Shown here one piece after another: positions 13,063 through 26,656 of a stretch of DNA of 64,000 nucleotides. The stretch's first letter is position 1. Each line of letters opens with the position of its first letter. Made by a program: the position numbers and the translations under genes. The stretch is from Saccopteryx bilineata. Lineage: Eukaryota; Chordata; Mammalia; Chiroptera; Emballonuridae. The stretch lies in NCBI RefSeq assembly GCF_036850765.1, contig NC_089495.1, positions 205,593,847-205,657,846 on the forward strand, read 5' to 3'. Under the pieces are notes generated by a model. It had not been told where the DNA came from and did no database searches. It worked only from the letters and a program-made list of their open reading frames with translations.

Positions 13063-13335
13063 TCCTCAATTTCTTAATCTTGTTTCTGAGGACCATGTAA
13101 CTACTATCACTCTAAACTGTGAGATAAAAGGATCATTTTTATCCTTCATGGTCTGTCGGGATGTCCATGTCCTACTGTGAGAAACTTGGAATTCTGGCCC
13201 AGGAGAGCTTGTTGACAGCCCACTCGGGAGGGGATACCAGGTGCCAAAAGCATCCTGAAGCCGAGTGGAAAGAGCCACACATATCAGTGGATCAGGAAGG
13301 TAATCACTACAAAGAAGAGGGGCCACAAGAAATCA

Positions 13336-13500
<165 letters not shown>

Positions 13501-14214
13501 TTATTTTATACTTAACAATGAAAGGAATGATCTTTAAACAGTCACCCTTGTTCTTTAAGTTCATTCACAGTCCATATTACCACCAGAAGAATTTAAGGTG
13601 GTAACGGCTTCATCTTCATCATGAATTAGACAAGTAATGGGAAACAGAATTGTCTTTCCTGTCAAACTAACTGAACAGTAGGAAGATAAGACAATTATTC
13701 ATGGCAGAACTAATTTAAAATAAAACTGACCCAGCAGGGTTTAATGAGACCACATCATCTGACCCTGCCGAGAGCAGGGTGGACCGTCATAGTACACTGA
13801 CCCGACTGCAGTCTGCACAGCACCAAACAGGCTAGAGCTTAGGTTTGTGCAAATTAGTGCTGTCACCAGACTTCAGTGTCAGTCTGCTTCAGGTGCAGGA
13901 GACTGGGCAACAGTATGATCCTTCACTATAAAACCACCCACCTCCCTGGGGAACAGTCCAACACTGAACTCAGCTAACACTGGAGTGCGGGTGGGCTGGG
14001 TCTAAGTGACTTATTCACCCGGGACACACAGTTAGGATGCTCACAACCCTAAGTCAAGGTGTTCATACAGTAAGATTTACAAGCTTTTTTGGCTCCCTCC
14101 AGTAAATGATGACCAGGGACAGGACTGGTATTGGGCTATTTCTTATCATGCAATCACTCCAGACTAGCTAGCCACTGAGACATGTCACCCACACAGTAAG
14201 AAAACCAGTTTATT

Positions 14215-14669
<455 letters not shown>

Positions 14670-15432
14670 TCACTCCTAAGTTCTTAGTGGTCAGGAGCCC
14701 AACCACTAGCAGAAAGAAATCAAAACTCAGAGAGTAGTTTTATAGCACTCTGTCACTGGGGAGACACCACACTAACTGGACCGAAAGCAGCAGTCCTGCA
14801 CGAGAGAAATCTGGGTCCCCAGTTTTACGAAGCAGAATTTAGGTTTCTTGACGGGCTCAATACTCTGCATGGACAGGAGGGTCAGGTGGCTGGGCTGCCC
14901 AGGCCTCTGTCCCAGCCCCACTCACTTTATGGCACCCCTGCCCTGGCCAGCAGTCTCTGCATCTGGAAAGTCCACCTGCTGGGAAGCGGTGAGTGAGTGA
15001 CACCGTGGCACAGCCGCTACATTCACAGTCTGTTGTCTGCACATGTTCCTGAAGCATGCATTTCCTAGTATTATTTCCTTCCCTTAGGGAGGGTTTTGTC
15101 ATTTGGAGAAGCTAAATCAAGAGATTTTGATATCTGACTCAACCATAACCCTTGCCCTAGAATTCACATTTCACTCATTTTATAAGAACCCTGGCTGTAG
15201 ATAACCTCTACATGCACTCCTGTAAGTGACTCTGGGAAAAGGGCCGCTTGATCCAGTGTTTTTAGGACAGGACTGACTGAGTAGTAGCCTGCAGCGCTGG
15301 ACAGTGATGCCGCAGCAGTGCTGGCAAAGAGAACGGAGCTTTTTTTTTTTTTTGAGGATCCAAAATATCAATTTACAAAGTGTGCCTTCAGGTGCTTAAG
15401 GCGCACAGATGCATGGATTTTTTTATGACTCA

Positions 15433-15534
<102 letters not shown>

Positions 15535-16515
15535 CTAAAATGGAAGAGAGACAAAAACCCACAGTAAGCATGTCACATGATTAAATCACAATGAACCATG
15601 CCTGGATCCACAGAAAGGGATCATCATGGCTACAGGTATGAGTGTTACACTCAATTCATTTCAAATTTCAGTGCACAGCAGGAATAGATTTCCACATAAA
15701 ATTCCTCAAATCAGTCTTCAATGTGATGGTGTGAGAAAGAAAACAACTATAACCCAGCTCCTTTCACCTCCAATGTTTCCCTGAGCAAGTCGCAGGGTTT
15801 CACCCCTCACAACCCAGCTGTAGGTGACACTCCTTTTGGGAAGCTCTCCTTGTATATCAGACCACTCCCTCCCACACTGCCTTTTGTACCTTGTCTACAC
15901 TTCTACGCTGACCTTCATTACTGTACCTATTTCCTTTTATGTTTGACTCTCTTACTATACACACTATGAACTATTAGATAGGCCAGACTAATTTTTTTTT
16001 AATGCATTCCCCAACCTTGTATGGCCCGAGAAGGAACATCATCTATATTTCTACTGACATACATCAACTCACTCCATTGAAAGAGACAAAAGGATCATAA
16101 AAATAACATAGATAAACCAACATGTTGAAGAAAACATTCCCAACTCCAATGAAAACTTGCTTTAGGAGATTCTAAGGTAATGTTATATTTTACATGTGTA
16201 ATTTACAATAAAACAAACAACATAAATTAAAAAGACTAGAAGAAAATCTCTGATTTCAAAAGGCTAGACTGGTAGCTCCCAAAGTACCAATATGAGGATC
16301 CATGTTGGATTGGCTGAGTAAGCCATGAGCTAAAAATCATTCTAGGGCCCCACTCTCAGAAATCCTGAATGAATAAGTTTCGGGAGGGGGGTGTGAGTTG
16401 GGGGTGGGTGGGAGGGAGAGCATCCAGTATTTTAGCAGAATCCACTGCAGTTTCTAACCAAGTAGCCAGGTCTGGCCATCTTTAGGTGCAATAAGTTCCT
16501 TACTGCATATATCAC

Positions 16516-16617
16516 CTGATCATAATTGTCATGTCCATGGAAAAATGGCTCCTTCCGGAAAATCATGCTTGCCAGCATACAACCCAAGCTCCACATATCC
16601 AAACTATAATCGTACAT
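16516..16617 (-). CDS. CSNK2A1: CSNK2A1 coding exon 8 (residues 208-241)
   Basis: Encodes [20 protein letters not shown] followed by [14 protein letters not shown]. Asp214 in the LDMWS motif is the conserved helix F aspartate. It is 102 nt, phase 0, with acceptor TTAATGCAG and a GTGATA donor. Confidence 0.97.
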
Positions 16618-17439
16618 CTGCATTAAGCAAAAATAATAAATGTCAGTTACAAATGACACAAGGATGAATTATCTATTTTCAAAATAAAAAAATTGCTTTT
16701 CAGAAAAAAAATCACGCCACCAGAAAGGTCTCATAACATCTGCATGTACTTCCTTCCAGTCTTTCTCTATGCGTCTCCCCCACTGTCAAATAATCTGTAC
16801 ACACTGCTTTGAACGACTTCTTTCACTCACATAACAGCAACTCAAACTGTTAGCCTACAGAAACTTTTTCATGTGTAGCATTATATTATTGCACAAATGT
16901 TCCAGAACTTAATCTTTAATTTTCCCACAATAGGGTGATGTTTTGACTTTCACCTTTATAAAGAATATTTTTATGCATCAAGTATTTGAGCTCAGGGTCA
17001 CACCCTCAAGATCCCAGACAGAATGTCTAGGACAGAGTTCCACTTTTTAAGGAACCTGGCATTAACACGGGCGAGGACTGGGTGTGAAAGGTAGTCCATT
17101 GGGTCTTGTTTCTGTGATGAGAAAGAGGGTTTTCTTAGTAGGGAGAATGTCGTTATATATAGACTACAATTTAGGAAAATCAGAAGACAGCATCTTTTAA
17201 TTTAGACCTGAGGTTGGTGAAACCTAGCTTACCGTTCTCAAACTAGCTCTGGAGTTTCTAATTAGAAAAGGTTACCTTTGCTGTACTTTCTCTTCAGTTA
17301 AGAGTCAAATGCAGATCTATTCAGAGTTTACTGACATTATGATAATGAAAACAAAAGTTATGGTGGATAAACTGAAGAAACTCATATTTTACACTCATAT
17401 GAAAGCGACAGCCAGGGGTGAGTATAAATGACTTATTTA

Positions 17440-17673
<234 letters not shown>

Positions 17674-17741
17674 TTAGTAATTTTATCTTTCAAGTTATTC
17701 CACACACTGCCTTGAGAGTCCTCTTTTAAAACACCACCCAT

Positions 17742-18072
17742 GCCTGACCAGGCGGTGGCGCAGTGGATAGAGCATCGGCCTGGGATGCGGAAGACCCAGG
17801 TTTGAGACCCCGAGGTCGCCAGCTTCAACGTGGGCTCATCTGGTTTGAGCAAAAGCTCACTAGCTTGGACCCAGGGCCGCTGGCTCGAGTAAAGGGTTAC
17901 TCGGTCTGCTGAAGGCCCACGGTTAAGGCATATATGAGAAAGCAATCAATGAACAATTAAGGTGTTGCAAGAAAAAACTAATGATTGATACTTCTCATCT
18001 CTCTGTTCCTGTCTGTCTGTCCCTATCTATCCTTCTCTCTGTAAGATATAACAAACAAACAAACAAACAAAC
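17742..18072 (+). mobile_element. full-length bat tRNA-derived SINE
   Basis: Has head GCCTGACCAGGCGGTGGCGC, the A and B boxes, the middle part (CTGGTTTGAGCAAAAGCTCA) and the CT-rich tail. Duplication AAAACACCACCCAT at 17728-17741 and 18075-18088. In the intron next to exon 7. Confidence 0.93.
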
Positions 18073-18088
18073 CAAAAACACCACCCAT

Positions 18089-18330
18089 GCCCAACCAGGC
18101 AGTGGTGCAGTGGACAGAGCGTCGGACTAGGACACAGAGGACCCAGGTTCAAAACCCCAAGGTCGCTGGCTCAAGCAAGGGGTCACTGGGTCTGCTGGAG
18201 ACCCCCGAAGTCAAGGCACATGTGAGAAAGCAGTCAATGAACAACTAAGGTGCTGCAATGAAGAATGGATGCTTCTCATTTCCCTCCCTCCCTGTCTTGA
18301 AGAAAAGAAACAAACTAGAAAATGACAGTT
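18089..18330 (+). mobile_element. second bat SINE directly downstream of the first
   Basis: Head CAACCAGGCAGTGGTGCAGT starts right after the target duplication of the SINE at 17742. It is a diverged copy with a shortened CT tail, so this pair is a tandem insertion at one target. Confidence 0.85.
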
Positions 18331-18717
18331 TGGATTTTCCCGAAATGGCTGTGGTACTGTCATTACTTCTCATTTCAGCTGTTCTAACAATCATGTAGTA
18401 AACTTCTAAAAACACAAGTGAGAGCTTGCCAGTCCTCTCCACAAACCTTGCAAAAGCTCTGCCTCTCCAGAGACACTCTGACACGGGAGGTCTACACGAC
18501 CTGGCTCTCTTGACCTCTTTGAGCCTGTTTCTTTCCCTCTCCCCCGCCCACCGTGATCTCAGGCCTGCCCTTGCCACTGTTCCAACAAGCCAGGCACAGT
18601 CTTGCCCCAGGAGTTTTGTATCCTCTGCCTGGGACGCATTTCTTCCCAAGAGTGCATGTGCCATTCAAACGTTCTCTAATCTTCCCTTTACCCCTTTTAC
18701 AAGACTGAAATACCTGC

Positions 18718-18897
18718 GCTGGCCGGGTAGCTCAGCTGCTTAGAGAATCTTCCCGAAAGGCCAAGGCTGCAGGTTCAATCCCCCATCAGGGCACATACAA
18801 GAATTAACCAATGAATGCACAAATAAACAGAACAACAAATTGATGTTTCTCTCTCTGCCTCCCTCTCTCTAAAATCAATAAAATTTTAAAAATAACT
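18718..18897 (+). mobile_element. VES-type bat SINE
   Basis: tRNA-like head GGCCGGGTAGCTCAGCTGCT, B box GGTTCAATCC, then TACAAGAATTAACCAATGAA and an AAATCAATAAAA tail. Same family as 40742 and 63688. Confidence 0.85.
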
Positions 18898-19151
18898 ACG
18901 TCTGCAGCATTCTCTGCTGTCCTCTATTCCTGCCTTACTTCTGTCTTCCACATAATTTTTAACTTTCTAACTCACCACCCTCCCCCAAAGGCAAGCTACT
19001 TATGGACAAAAATTTTTTATTGTCTGCTTTACACATACATCCCCTGCTCTAGAGCAATACCATTCATAATAAGTGTCTAAAAACATTTTAACTGAATGAA
19101 TAAACTATCTATCATGTTGATAAAGACTGGTCAGTCAGTCTATCACATTAC

Positions 19152-19235
19152 CTTTCTGTGCTCATGATCAATCATGACATTATGGGGTTTCACATCTCTG
19201 TGCATAATTCCCATACTATGACAGTAATCCAGGGC
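19152..19235 (-). CDS. CSNK2A1: CSNK2A1 coding exon 6 (residues 143-170), catalytic loop
   Basis: Holds the catalytic loop HRDVKPHN (residues 154-161), with catalytic base Asp156, Lys158 and Asn161 intact. It is 84 nt, phase 0, with a CCCACAG acceptor and a GTAATG donor. A SINE was inserted about 50 bp upstream of the acceptor, in the intron at 19286-19639. Confidence 0.97.
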
Positions 19236-19285
19236 CTGTGGGAGGAACAGGTAAAAAAGAATTAACTTGCATAAGAGTGACTTTT

Positions 19286-19639
19286 TTTTTTTTAGTTTTG
19301 AAGAAGCTGGAAACGGGGAGAGACAGACTCCCGCATGCGCCCGACCGGGATCCACCCGGCACGCCCACCAGGGGCGATGCTCTGCCCCTTGGGGCATGCT
19401 CTGCCGCAACCAGAGCCACTCTAGCGCCTGGGGCAGAGGCCAAGGAGCCATCCTCAGCGCCCGGGCCATCCCCGCTCCAATGGAGCCCTGGCTGTGGGAG
19501 GGGAAGAGAGAGACAGAGAAGGAGGAGGGGAGGTGGAGAAGCAAATGGGCGCCTCTCCTATGTGCCCTGGCTGGGAATTGAACCGGGGTCCCCCGCACGC
19601 CAGGCTGACGCTCCACCGCTGAGCCAACCAGCCAGGGCC
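19286..19639 (-). mobile_element. tRNA-like SINE, second subfamily (minus)
   Basis: The head on the minus strand is GGCCCTGGCTGGTTGGCTCA. The body has the GC-rich part with CCAGGCGCTAGAGTGGCTCT. Target duplication CATAAGAGTGACTTTT at 19270-19285 and 19640-19655. It lies 50 bp upstream of the catalytic-loop exon of CSNK2A1. Confidence 0.93.
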
Positions 19640-21058
19640 CATAAGAGTGACTTTTAGTTAAAACCCTTCCCTTTTCCCTCCATAGTTTTCTTTCCAGCCT
19701 CACAACACCCGTGGGAGTCAGGATTAGGACAGTTCCGACTACAGTGCTCGTTTAGAGACCTGATCAAGGCCCCAGTGTCAACCTCATGGCCTCTGAACTT
19801 TAGGTTCTGTTCTTACACAACTGTTAAAACAGTCTTCCTGCTCAAAAAGATCCAAAGAACACACCCATCGCATCACTTTCCATTTCTCTCATTACCCAAA
19901 GCATGGATTATTTTCACAAACACAGGCCCCTGAAAAGAAGAAAACTGGTCTGTACTACAAAACTGTTATTCAAAGAACAGTAACTCTTTAGCAGCTAAGA
20001 GTTGACAACAGAGGCTGTAAACCACAGCCCGCGTATGGCTCATCCACGTTTGTGAATGTTTGCTTAGCTGGACAGTCACACTGTGTGCTGCATGCTGTCC
20101 GTGGCTGCTTTTCTACAACAGCAACGCTGAGCAGGGAGAAAGACCCTGGGCCCACAAAGCCCAAAACTAGACTGTTTATCCCAATAAACAAATTTGCCAG
20201 TTCCTGATTTATGACATCATATTCAATTTGAAAACACTGTCCAATCTCAAAGTAAGGTGAACCGAGTGGCACAACCCGTTTGCTAATCCCAGCTTTAAAG
20301 TCAGCTGATGCTACTGGCCAAATTCCTGCCCTTCCTGAAGGGCAACTTGAGTTCCAATGGTTCCCGGAGCTGACAAGCATACCCTTAACTGTATGAAATC
20401 CTGCTTGCTGCAAGACTACACGAGCCAATGGAAAGATCAAATATCTCTACTGGCATAGTCTCTTCAGGGTACTTCTAAAGGTTCAAATGCAGGCTTTACG
20501 TCAACCTTCACTTAGTAAGGAACTTTAGCCAACTCTTAGCAATATTCTCATCTACAAGCTGATCTTATGACTACTGAGAGCAAGATATTTGGTGATGTCA
20601 CTTTAGAAAGCAAAATCTACTCTAAACCAGCGATCTTTAAGCAGACTTACATAATCCTTAGGACAATGATCCTTTGACAGCTGAGGTAAAGTCTACTGTT
20701 TTACTTACTAAATTTTAAGTGAAATAAAGTACACCAGAAGCCAGCAAACAAGGAGCTTTTCTTTTAAGTTTGAATAATTGAACTGTTCACTTTTGTAGGA
20801 GCAAGATTACAATTATTTAAGGGACCCCACTCTTCTAAATACTCTTTCCAAAGCATTCTAAATTACATTCCTGCTGGATCCTGTTCCATACCCCTTATAG
20901 TAGCAGAAGAGTTCTGATGCTATTCACGTTATGAAGAGGCCCCTTCTTTCTACGTATTTTACAAAGCTAACTCACTAGCTTTTCTACAGTCATTTGGGTT
21001 CTTTAACAAAGGAAAGATCAATCTAAAGGTATTTAGTGAGTATTCAAAGTTTCCTTAC

Positions 21059-21118
21059 CTTTAGAATCTCATACATGTAAAATCGAATATCATAGTCTGT
21101 TAACGTCTGGTATAATTG
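21059..21118 (-). CDS. CSNK2A1: CSNK2A1 coding exon 5 (residues 123-142)
   Basis: A 60-nt exon for QLYQTLTDYDIRFYMYEILK, in helices D/E of the C-lobe. Phase 0 on both sides, acceptor CTTCAACAG, donor GTAAGG. Found by homology. Confidence 0.97.
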
Positions 21119-22374
21119 CTGTTGAAGACAAACGCAACATGTGAGCCATGAAATCCTGCTGATGACAGGCAATTCCTCATCCTTATCTGTAGTCACGCAA
21201 ACCAGGACTTGGCTCATCTGCCATCATCCCAGGTTCTAGCTCAATACCAGCCTCTATTTCTCCAACATAGCTTTCACTTAAATAAACACTTGAGCCTCTA
21301 ACTCTATATGCAAAAGTCAAGACTTTCTTAGGTTGTATTCCTGAAGCTACAATCCACTGGTGGACATATGTCACTTTAAGCAATATGCATCAATATACAT
21401 TTGCAAATGAGTTTGCTTTTCGTTGACCTCCAGACCATCTCATAAAAGGCATTCTGACATATACACAGCCTCCCTAGAAAGGAATTACCCCATCTGCAGA
21501 TCACCAGTAGATATGCAGATGGCTTGCTGCCAAATCCATTAAGCCAATTTAACAATTATTCCTGTCCTAATTTGAATGTAAATTTTGAAGAACTGTTATG
21601 TATATTTTCCAGTTTCCAAAGAGTTATGGTCTTAAAAAAATGCACACATCATTAAATGGTTAGTGATATCACCTAACATTTTCTTTGAAGTTGTTATTCT
21701 GATTCTAAAACAGTTATTCCTTTTTTCCTTATCTCAGCAAAAGAATTCACCCAATTATTGCTACCTAAAATTCTTGATTCTGAACTGGTGCAAAGACCAG
21801 ATACCTTTACAGTCTGAAACCCAAGTGAGTGCCTGTCTTTTCCTACTGCACTAGAATGGAGAGCTGTTTGGGGCAGGCCACTGGACGGGCTGGAAGCCAG
21901 AGAGATCAGTCGTAGAGGCATGCGTTGTACAACTTACACCTCCCAGACCCACTCATTCCTCTCTAAGATCTAGCGACCAGACTTTCTAAGGAATCCTGAG
22001 GTTTAAGCAGACCTTGCTTCTGCATATACAACACATTCCTTCGAGAACAGTCATTTTAAAGTGAATACTTTGGCCAGATCTTGACTGAGCATGCTATTGC
22101 TTTCAGTAAGCCTGACATCAGCAGAAACTGTTAAGTGAATGGTAACGGTGGTGAGAAGTAAACGTACTGGTCACTGAAGAGAGCACAAAACTAATAAAAG
22201 GGCAAAATATCACAATGTGGAAAGTGGTGGCTTGTACGGGAGTATTTCTATCTTAAAATTAAGCCCTGTGAGGATAAAAAGAGGAAGGGAGCTCTTCTAA
22301 TAGTAACACCCCTAAAAGCCTTTCTATATGGTTTAAAAAGTCAACAGCTTCAAAGGGTTGGTTATATATTATAC

Positions 22375-22425
22375 CTTGAAATCTGTGTTGTTTACGTGTT
22401 CAAAAACCAGGGCAGGGGTCCGTGA
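22375..22425 (-). CDS. CSNK2A1: CSNK2A1 coding exon 4 (residues 106-122)
   Basis: A 51-nt exon for SRTPALVFEHVNNTDFK. It includes gatekeeper Phe113 and hinge residues Glu114-Val116, which contact the adenine of ATP or GTP. Acceptor CCCTAG, donor GTATAA. It is too short to show as an open frame by itself and was found by homology. Confidence 0.97.
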
Positions 22426-22798
22426 CTAGGGAAAGAAGAAGACACACATTAGCAATAGCCCTGGCCGCTTTGACGAGCACAACGTTTGCGATGATACACG
22501 GTGAATTTGGCAGTCCTCGCCTCAGTGGTAGGAAACCCCCTAGTGCTACAAACCCTCCCCGCTCTGGTCACCACCACACTTAGGTCACTTCTGGGATGGA
22601 TTGCAAACAGAAGACATGGAGCTGAAGTCTCACCAGGCTCTAGGCAGCCCAACAATGCGCCCATCGCCCGTCAGCATCGGACCTGAGTTTGCAAAATGGA
22701 TTAACACATTTCAGTTTCCAGTGCTATCAGTCTCTTAGCCTAGAAGAATAAGAAATAGCCTGTGGGTGGAGGTCTCTTTGAAAGAAAGACCCAAGCTA

Positions 22799-23080
<282 letters not shown>

Positions 23081-23249
23081 TCAACAACGTAACAATACGT
23101 AAGTGGGTTACTTAGGAGCTCAGACTCCGCTCTGAGTCCTCTTCTAGCCCTCCACCACACTGCAGGTTACTTAGCAAATGTTGCACTGAAAGAAAAAATA
23201 CTTTCATTCCAAACCCAAACCTCTGCAGAATTAGAATTCCAATTTTTTT

Positions 23250-23396
23250 TTAATTGATTTTAGTGAGAAAGGAGGGGGGAGGGAGAGAGAGAAATATCGA
23301 TCTGTTCCTGTATGTGCCCTGACCAAGGATCGAACAGGCAATCTCTGTGCTTCAAGACCATGCTCTAACCAACCAAGCTACCCAACCAGGGCCAAT
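23250..23396 (-). mobile_element. VES-type SINE (minus)
   Basis: Reverse complement of the family: T-rich start, GA-rich part, GTGCCCTGACCAAGGATCGA, and last CAAGCTACCCAACCAGGGCC. Confidence 0.8.
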
Positions 23397-23527
23397 CATT
23401 AGTCTTAATATGTTATTTTTACAACTGTACAAACTAAGATTATAAATGGTAATATTAAGGTATATGTTGGAAAACCTTTTTATCAATTAGGAGAAAACAT
23501 GGGCTTTTCCTATTCCTTCCTCTAAGT

Positions 23528-23875
23528 CAGGTGTAGTCAACCTTTTTATACCTACTGCCCACATTTGTATCTCTGTTAGTAGTAAAATTTTCTAGCTACC
23601 CACCGGTTCCACAGCAATGGTGATTTATAAAGTAGGGAAGTAACTTTACTTTATAAAATTTATAAAGCAGAGTTAGAGCAAGTTAGAGCATATAATAATA
23701 ATTACTTACCAAGTACTTTATGTCGGATTTTCGCTAAGTTTGGCAGAATAAATCTTTATAAAATAACTTACTATAGTTAAATCTTTTTATTTATACTTTG
23801 GTTGCTCTGCTACCACCCACCATGAAAGCTGGAACGTCCATTAGTGGGCAGTAGGAACCAGGTTGACTACCACTG
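23528..23875. mobile_element. hAT-type MITE with perfect 8-bp duplication
   Basis: Left end CAGGTGTAGTCAACC and right end GGTTGACTACCACTG are inverted repeats, continuing with ACTGCCCAC / GTGGGCAGT. Flanked by CTCTAAGT at 23520-23527 and 23876-23883. A length of 348 bp with no coding content shows it is non-autonomous. In the intron between coding exons 2 and 3. Confidence 0.92.
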
Positions 23876-24384
23876 CTCTAAGTCTATACACACCCAACAG
23901 AAGACAGAAGTTTGTCTTGTGAGAACAAGACAAACATCAAGAACGGCCAAACCATCTGTGTGCAGCATCAACTTGTGGGTTGAATGTGGACCTTGGAGTC
24001 AAGACCACTTAATGCAAATCCTACTTCCATTACCTGATAGCTGCATACCTATGGGCAAGTTATATAACCTCACCAAGCCTTTCATTATGGGTAAAATAAT
24101 CAACGAGAGTTCCTTGCTCATAATATTGTTGCAAAAATCAAATAAAATATATGGGAAAATCTCAGAATATGACTGGGACATAATATCTACTCTAGCTTTA
24201 TAAATGAGCCCCTCTCCACTCTGAAAAGACCACTCTGCAGGGCCCCATGAGTCTACCTTTCATATTGCTCTGTCCTCAACCATCATTTCCACATCTGCTC
24301 TGGAATAGAAATCCTTCTCGTTTTTATGCAGGCTTTGGTCCAATAGCACCTCCTCCACAAAGCCTTCCTCCTAAATAGTCTAAA

Positions 24385-24860
24385 AAGGTGCTGGTCCAAA
24401 AGAAATATAATGCAGGTTCGAGACCCCCGAGGTTACTGGCTTGAGTGTGGGATCACAGATATGATCCCAATGGTTGCTGGCTCGGCTGGAGCTCCCCGGT
24501 CAAGGCACATATGAGAAGCAATCGAACAACTAAAGCACCGCAACTGCGAGTTGATGCTTCTCATCTCTCTCCCCTCCTGTCTCTGAGTCTCTCTGCCTCT
24601 CTCTCTCTCACTAAAAAAGGTAAACAGACAAAATTAATTTTAATATTTTATTTAACAAAATATATTCAGAATCTTATTTTAACATGTAAATCAATACAAA
24701 AAAATTACTAATGAGTAATTTTATATTCTTTTTTTATTGTATGATGCCTTTGAAATCTAGTATATTGTATCCTTACAGCACATTTCAGTTTGGACTGGCC
24801 ACATTTCAAATGCTCAATAGCTATATGTGACCCGTGTCAGCCATACTGGACCATGCAGCT
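24385..24860. mobile_element. old hAT MITE split by a SINE
   Basis: The element's ends are near 24388 (CTGGTCCAAAAGAAATATAA) and 24858. The right part matches an old family through TTACTAATGAGTAATTTTAT, TGGACTGGCCACATTTCAAA and ATGTGACCCGTG. A bat SINE (24412-24640, plus, 5'-truncated) sits inside it. The SINE has a diverged middle with GATCCCAATGGTTGCTGGCT. Confidence 0.75.
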
Positions 24861-25075
24861 CTTTCCCAGGGTGTCAGTCACTTCAGACTATGGACACACT
24901 GCACACAATTCTCAGAAACTGTTTTAAGTATATATCATCTTCACATTAACAGGATCAGTGGTTATTAAACTTTTATGATCACAACCTGGATTTTCTAAAA
25001 TACAGATTCCCAAGATCCACCCGCATTCGTGGAAATCAGAACCTATATGGTGTTAATACTTAAAAAATCAAGGGA

Positions 25076-25499
25076 GGCCCTGGCCGGTTGGCTCAGCGGT
25101 AGAGCGGCGGCCTAGCGTGCGGAGGACCCGGGTTCGATTCCCGGCCAGGGCACATAGGAGAAGCGCCCATTTGCATCTCCACCCCTCCGCCGCGCCTTCC
25201 TCTCTGTCTCTCTCTTCCCCTCCCGCAGCCAAGGCTCCATTGGAGCAAAAGATGGCCCAGGCGCTGGGGATGGCTCTGTGGCCTCTGCCCCAGGCGCTAG
25301 AGTGGCTCTGGTCGCAATATGGCGACACCCAGGAGGGTCGCAATATGGCGACACCCAGGAGGGTCGCAACATGGCGACGCCCAGGATGGGCAGAGCATTG
25401 CCCCCTGGTGGGCGTGCCGGGTGGATCCCGGTCGGGCGCATGCGGGAGTCTGTCTGTCTCTCCCTGTTTCCAGCTTCAGAAAAATGAAAAAAAAAAAAA
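25076..25499 (+). mobile_element. tRNA-like SINE with an internal tandem triplication
   Basis: Head GGCCCTGGCCGGTTGGCTCA with intact A and B boxes. Duplication AAAAAATCAAGGGA on both sides (about 25062-25075 and 25500-25513). In the middle, a 26-bp unit beginning TCGCAATATGGCGACACCCA occurs three times (25313-25389), where other copies of this SINE have one. Confidence 0.92.
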
Positions 25500-25597
25500 A
25501 AAAAATCAAGGGAATTCAAATACATATATAATTTCTAGTTTCTTTTTGCAAAGGAACACCAAGCAACACTGGACCTGCACTGCCGCAATACCCACCT

Positions 25598-26079
25598 CTC
25601 ACCTCCGCCACCCAGCGGCACCTCCGCCACCCAGCAGCACCTCCGCCACCAACCAGAGGCACCTCCGCCACCAACTAGAGGCATCTCCGCAACCCAGCGG
25701 CACCTCCGCCACCAACCAGAGGCACCTCCGCCACCCAGCGGCACCTCCGCCACCAACCAGAAGCACCTCCGCCACCAACTAGAGGCATCTCCGCAACCCA
25801 GCGGCACCTCCGCCAACCAGCGGCACCTCCGCCACCCAGCGGCACCTCTGCTACCACCCAGCGGCACCTCCGCCACCCAGCGGCACCTCCGCCACCCAGC
25901 GGCACCTCTGCTACCACCCAGCGGCACCTCCGCCACCCTGCGGCACCTCCGCCACCCAGCGGCACCTCTGCTACCACCCAGCGGCACCTCCGCCACCAAC
26001 TAGAGGCATCTCCGCCACCCAGCGGCACCTCCGCCACCCAGCGGCACCTCTGCTACCACCCAGCGGCACCTCTGCTCCA
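25598..26079. repeat. C-rich minisatellite, 19/22-bp units
   Basis: The unit AGCGGCACCTCCGCCACCC (19 bp) is mixed with 22-bp variants having CTGCTACCACCC or CCACCAACC. Higher-order copies: lines beginning 25861 and 25921 are 60 bp apart (19+19+22) and differ at one place; a second block recurs at an offset of 104 bp (25648 and 25752). It lies in the intron between coding exons 2 and 3. Both strands lack stops over long stretches, so the long open frames are not genes. Confidence 0.95.
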
Positions 26080-26440
26080 GCAAGCTAGCTGCAAGTCATG
26101 TGCCTGGCCTCTGAAGGCCTGTGTTTGTCACTCCTCACTCTTACATAGTACAGGTAACAAGTTATTGAAAACAAAAGCATAATATATAACTAAATATAGA
26201 GGAAATCGGTTTCAGGTAATCAAATCAGTATTATCAGACTCAGAGAAAAGACGGAACCTTCACTCCCTCTGCCACAATCTAGCTGTGTGATTGAATCAAA
26301 TCACTCCTCTTGCTTTGGTTTCCTATCTGTCCAATGAAGATAATCTCTACTGACTTCAGAGGACACAATAAAATAAAGGTGTTAAAACACTCCAAAAACC
26401 CTTTCAAATGCTACTTCAAAAAACGCATCACTGTTACTTA

Positions 26441-26656
<216 letters not shown>

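Noticed and set aside
19143..19703. 186-residue frame that includes the catalytic loop motif
   Set aside because: Only its end (the HRDVKPHN part) is the CSNK2A1 exon at 19152-19235; the rest is intron and SINE.
25076..25150. A tRNA gene in the SINE head (and in similar heads)
   Set aside because: The A and B boxes come from a tRNA, but the rest is SINE body with target duplications; not a functional tRNA gene.
25535..26037. Open frames of 120-154 residues over the C-rich minisatellite
   Set aside because: Repetitive (RRCRWVAEVPLGG-type) and stop-free because of the unit sequence; in an intron on the strand of the gene.
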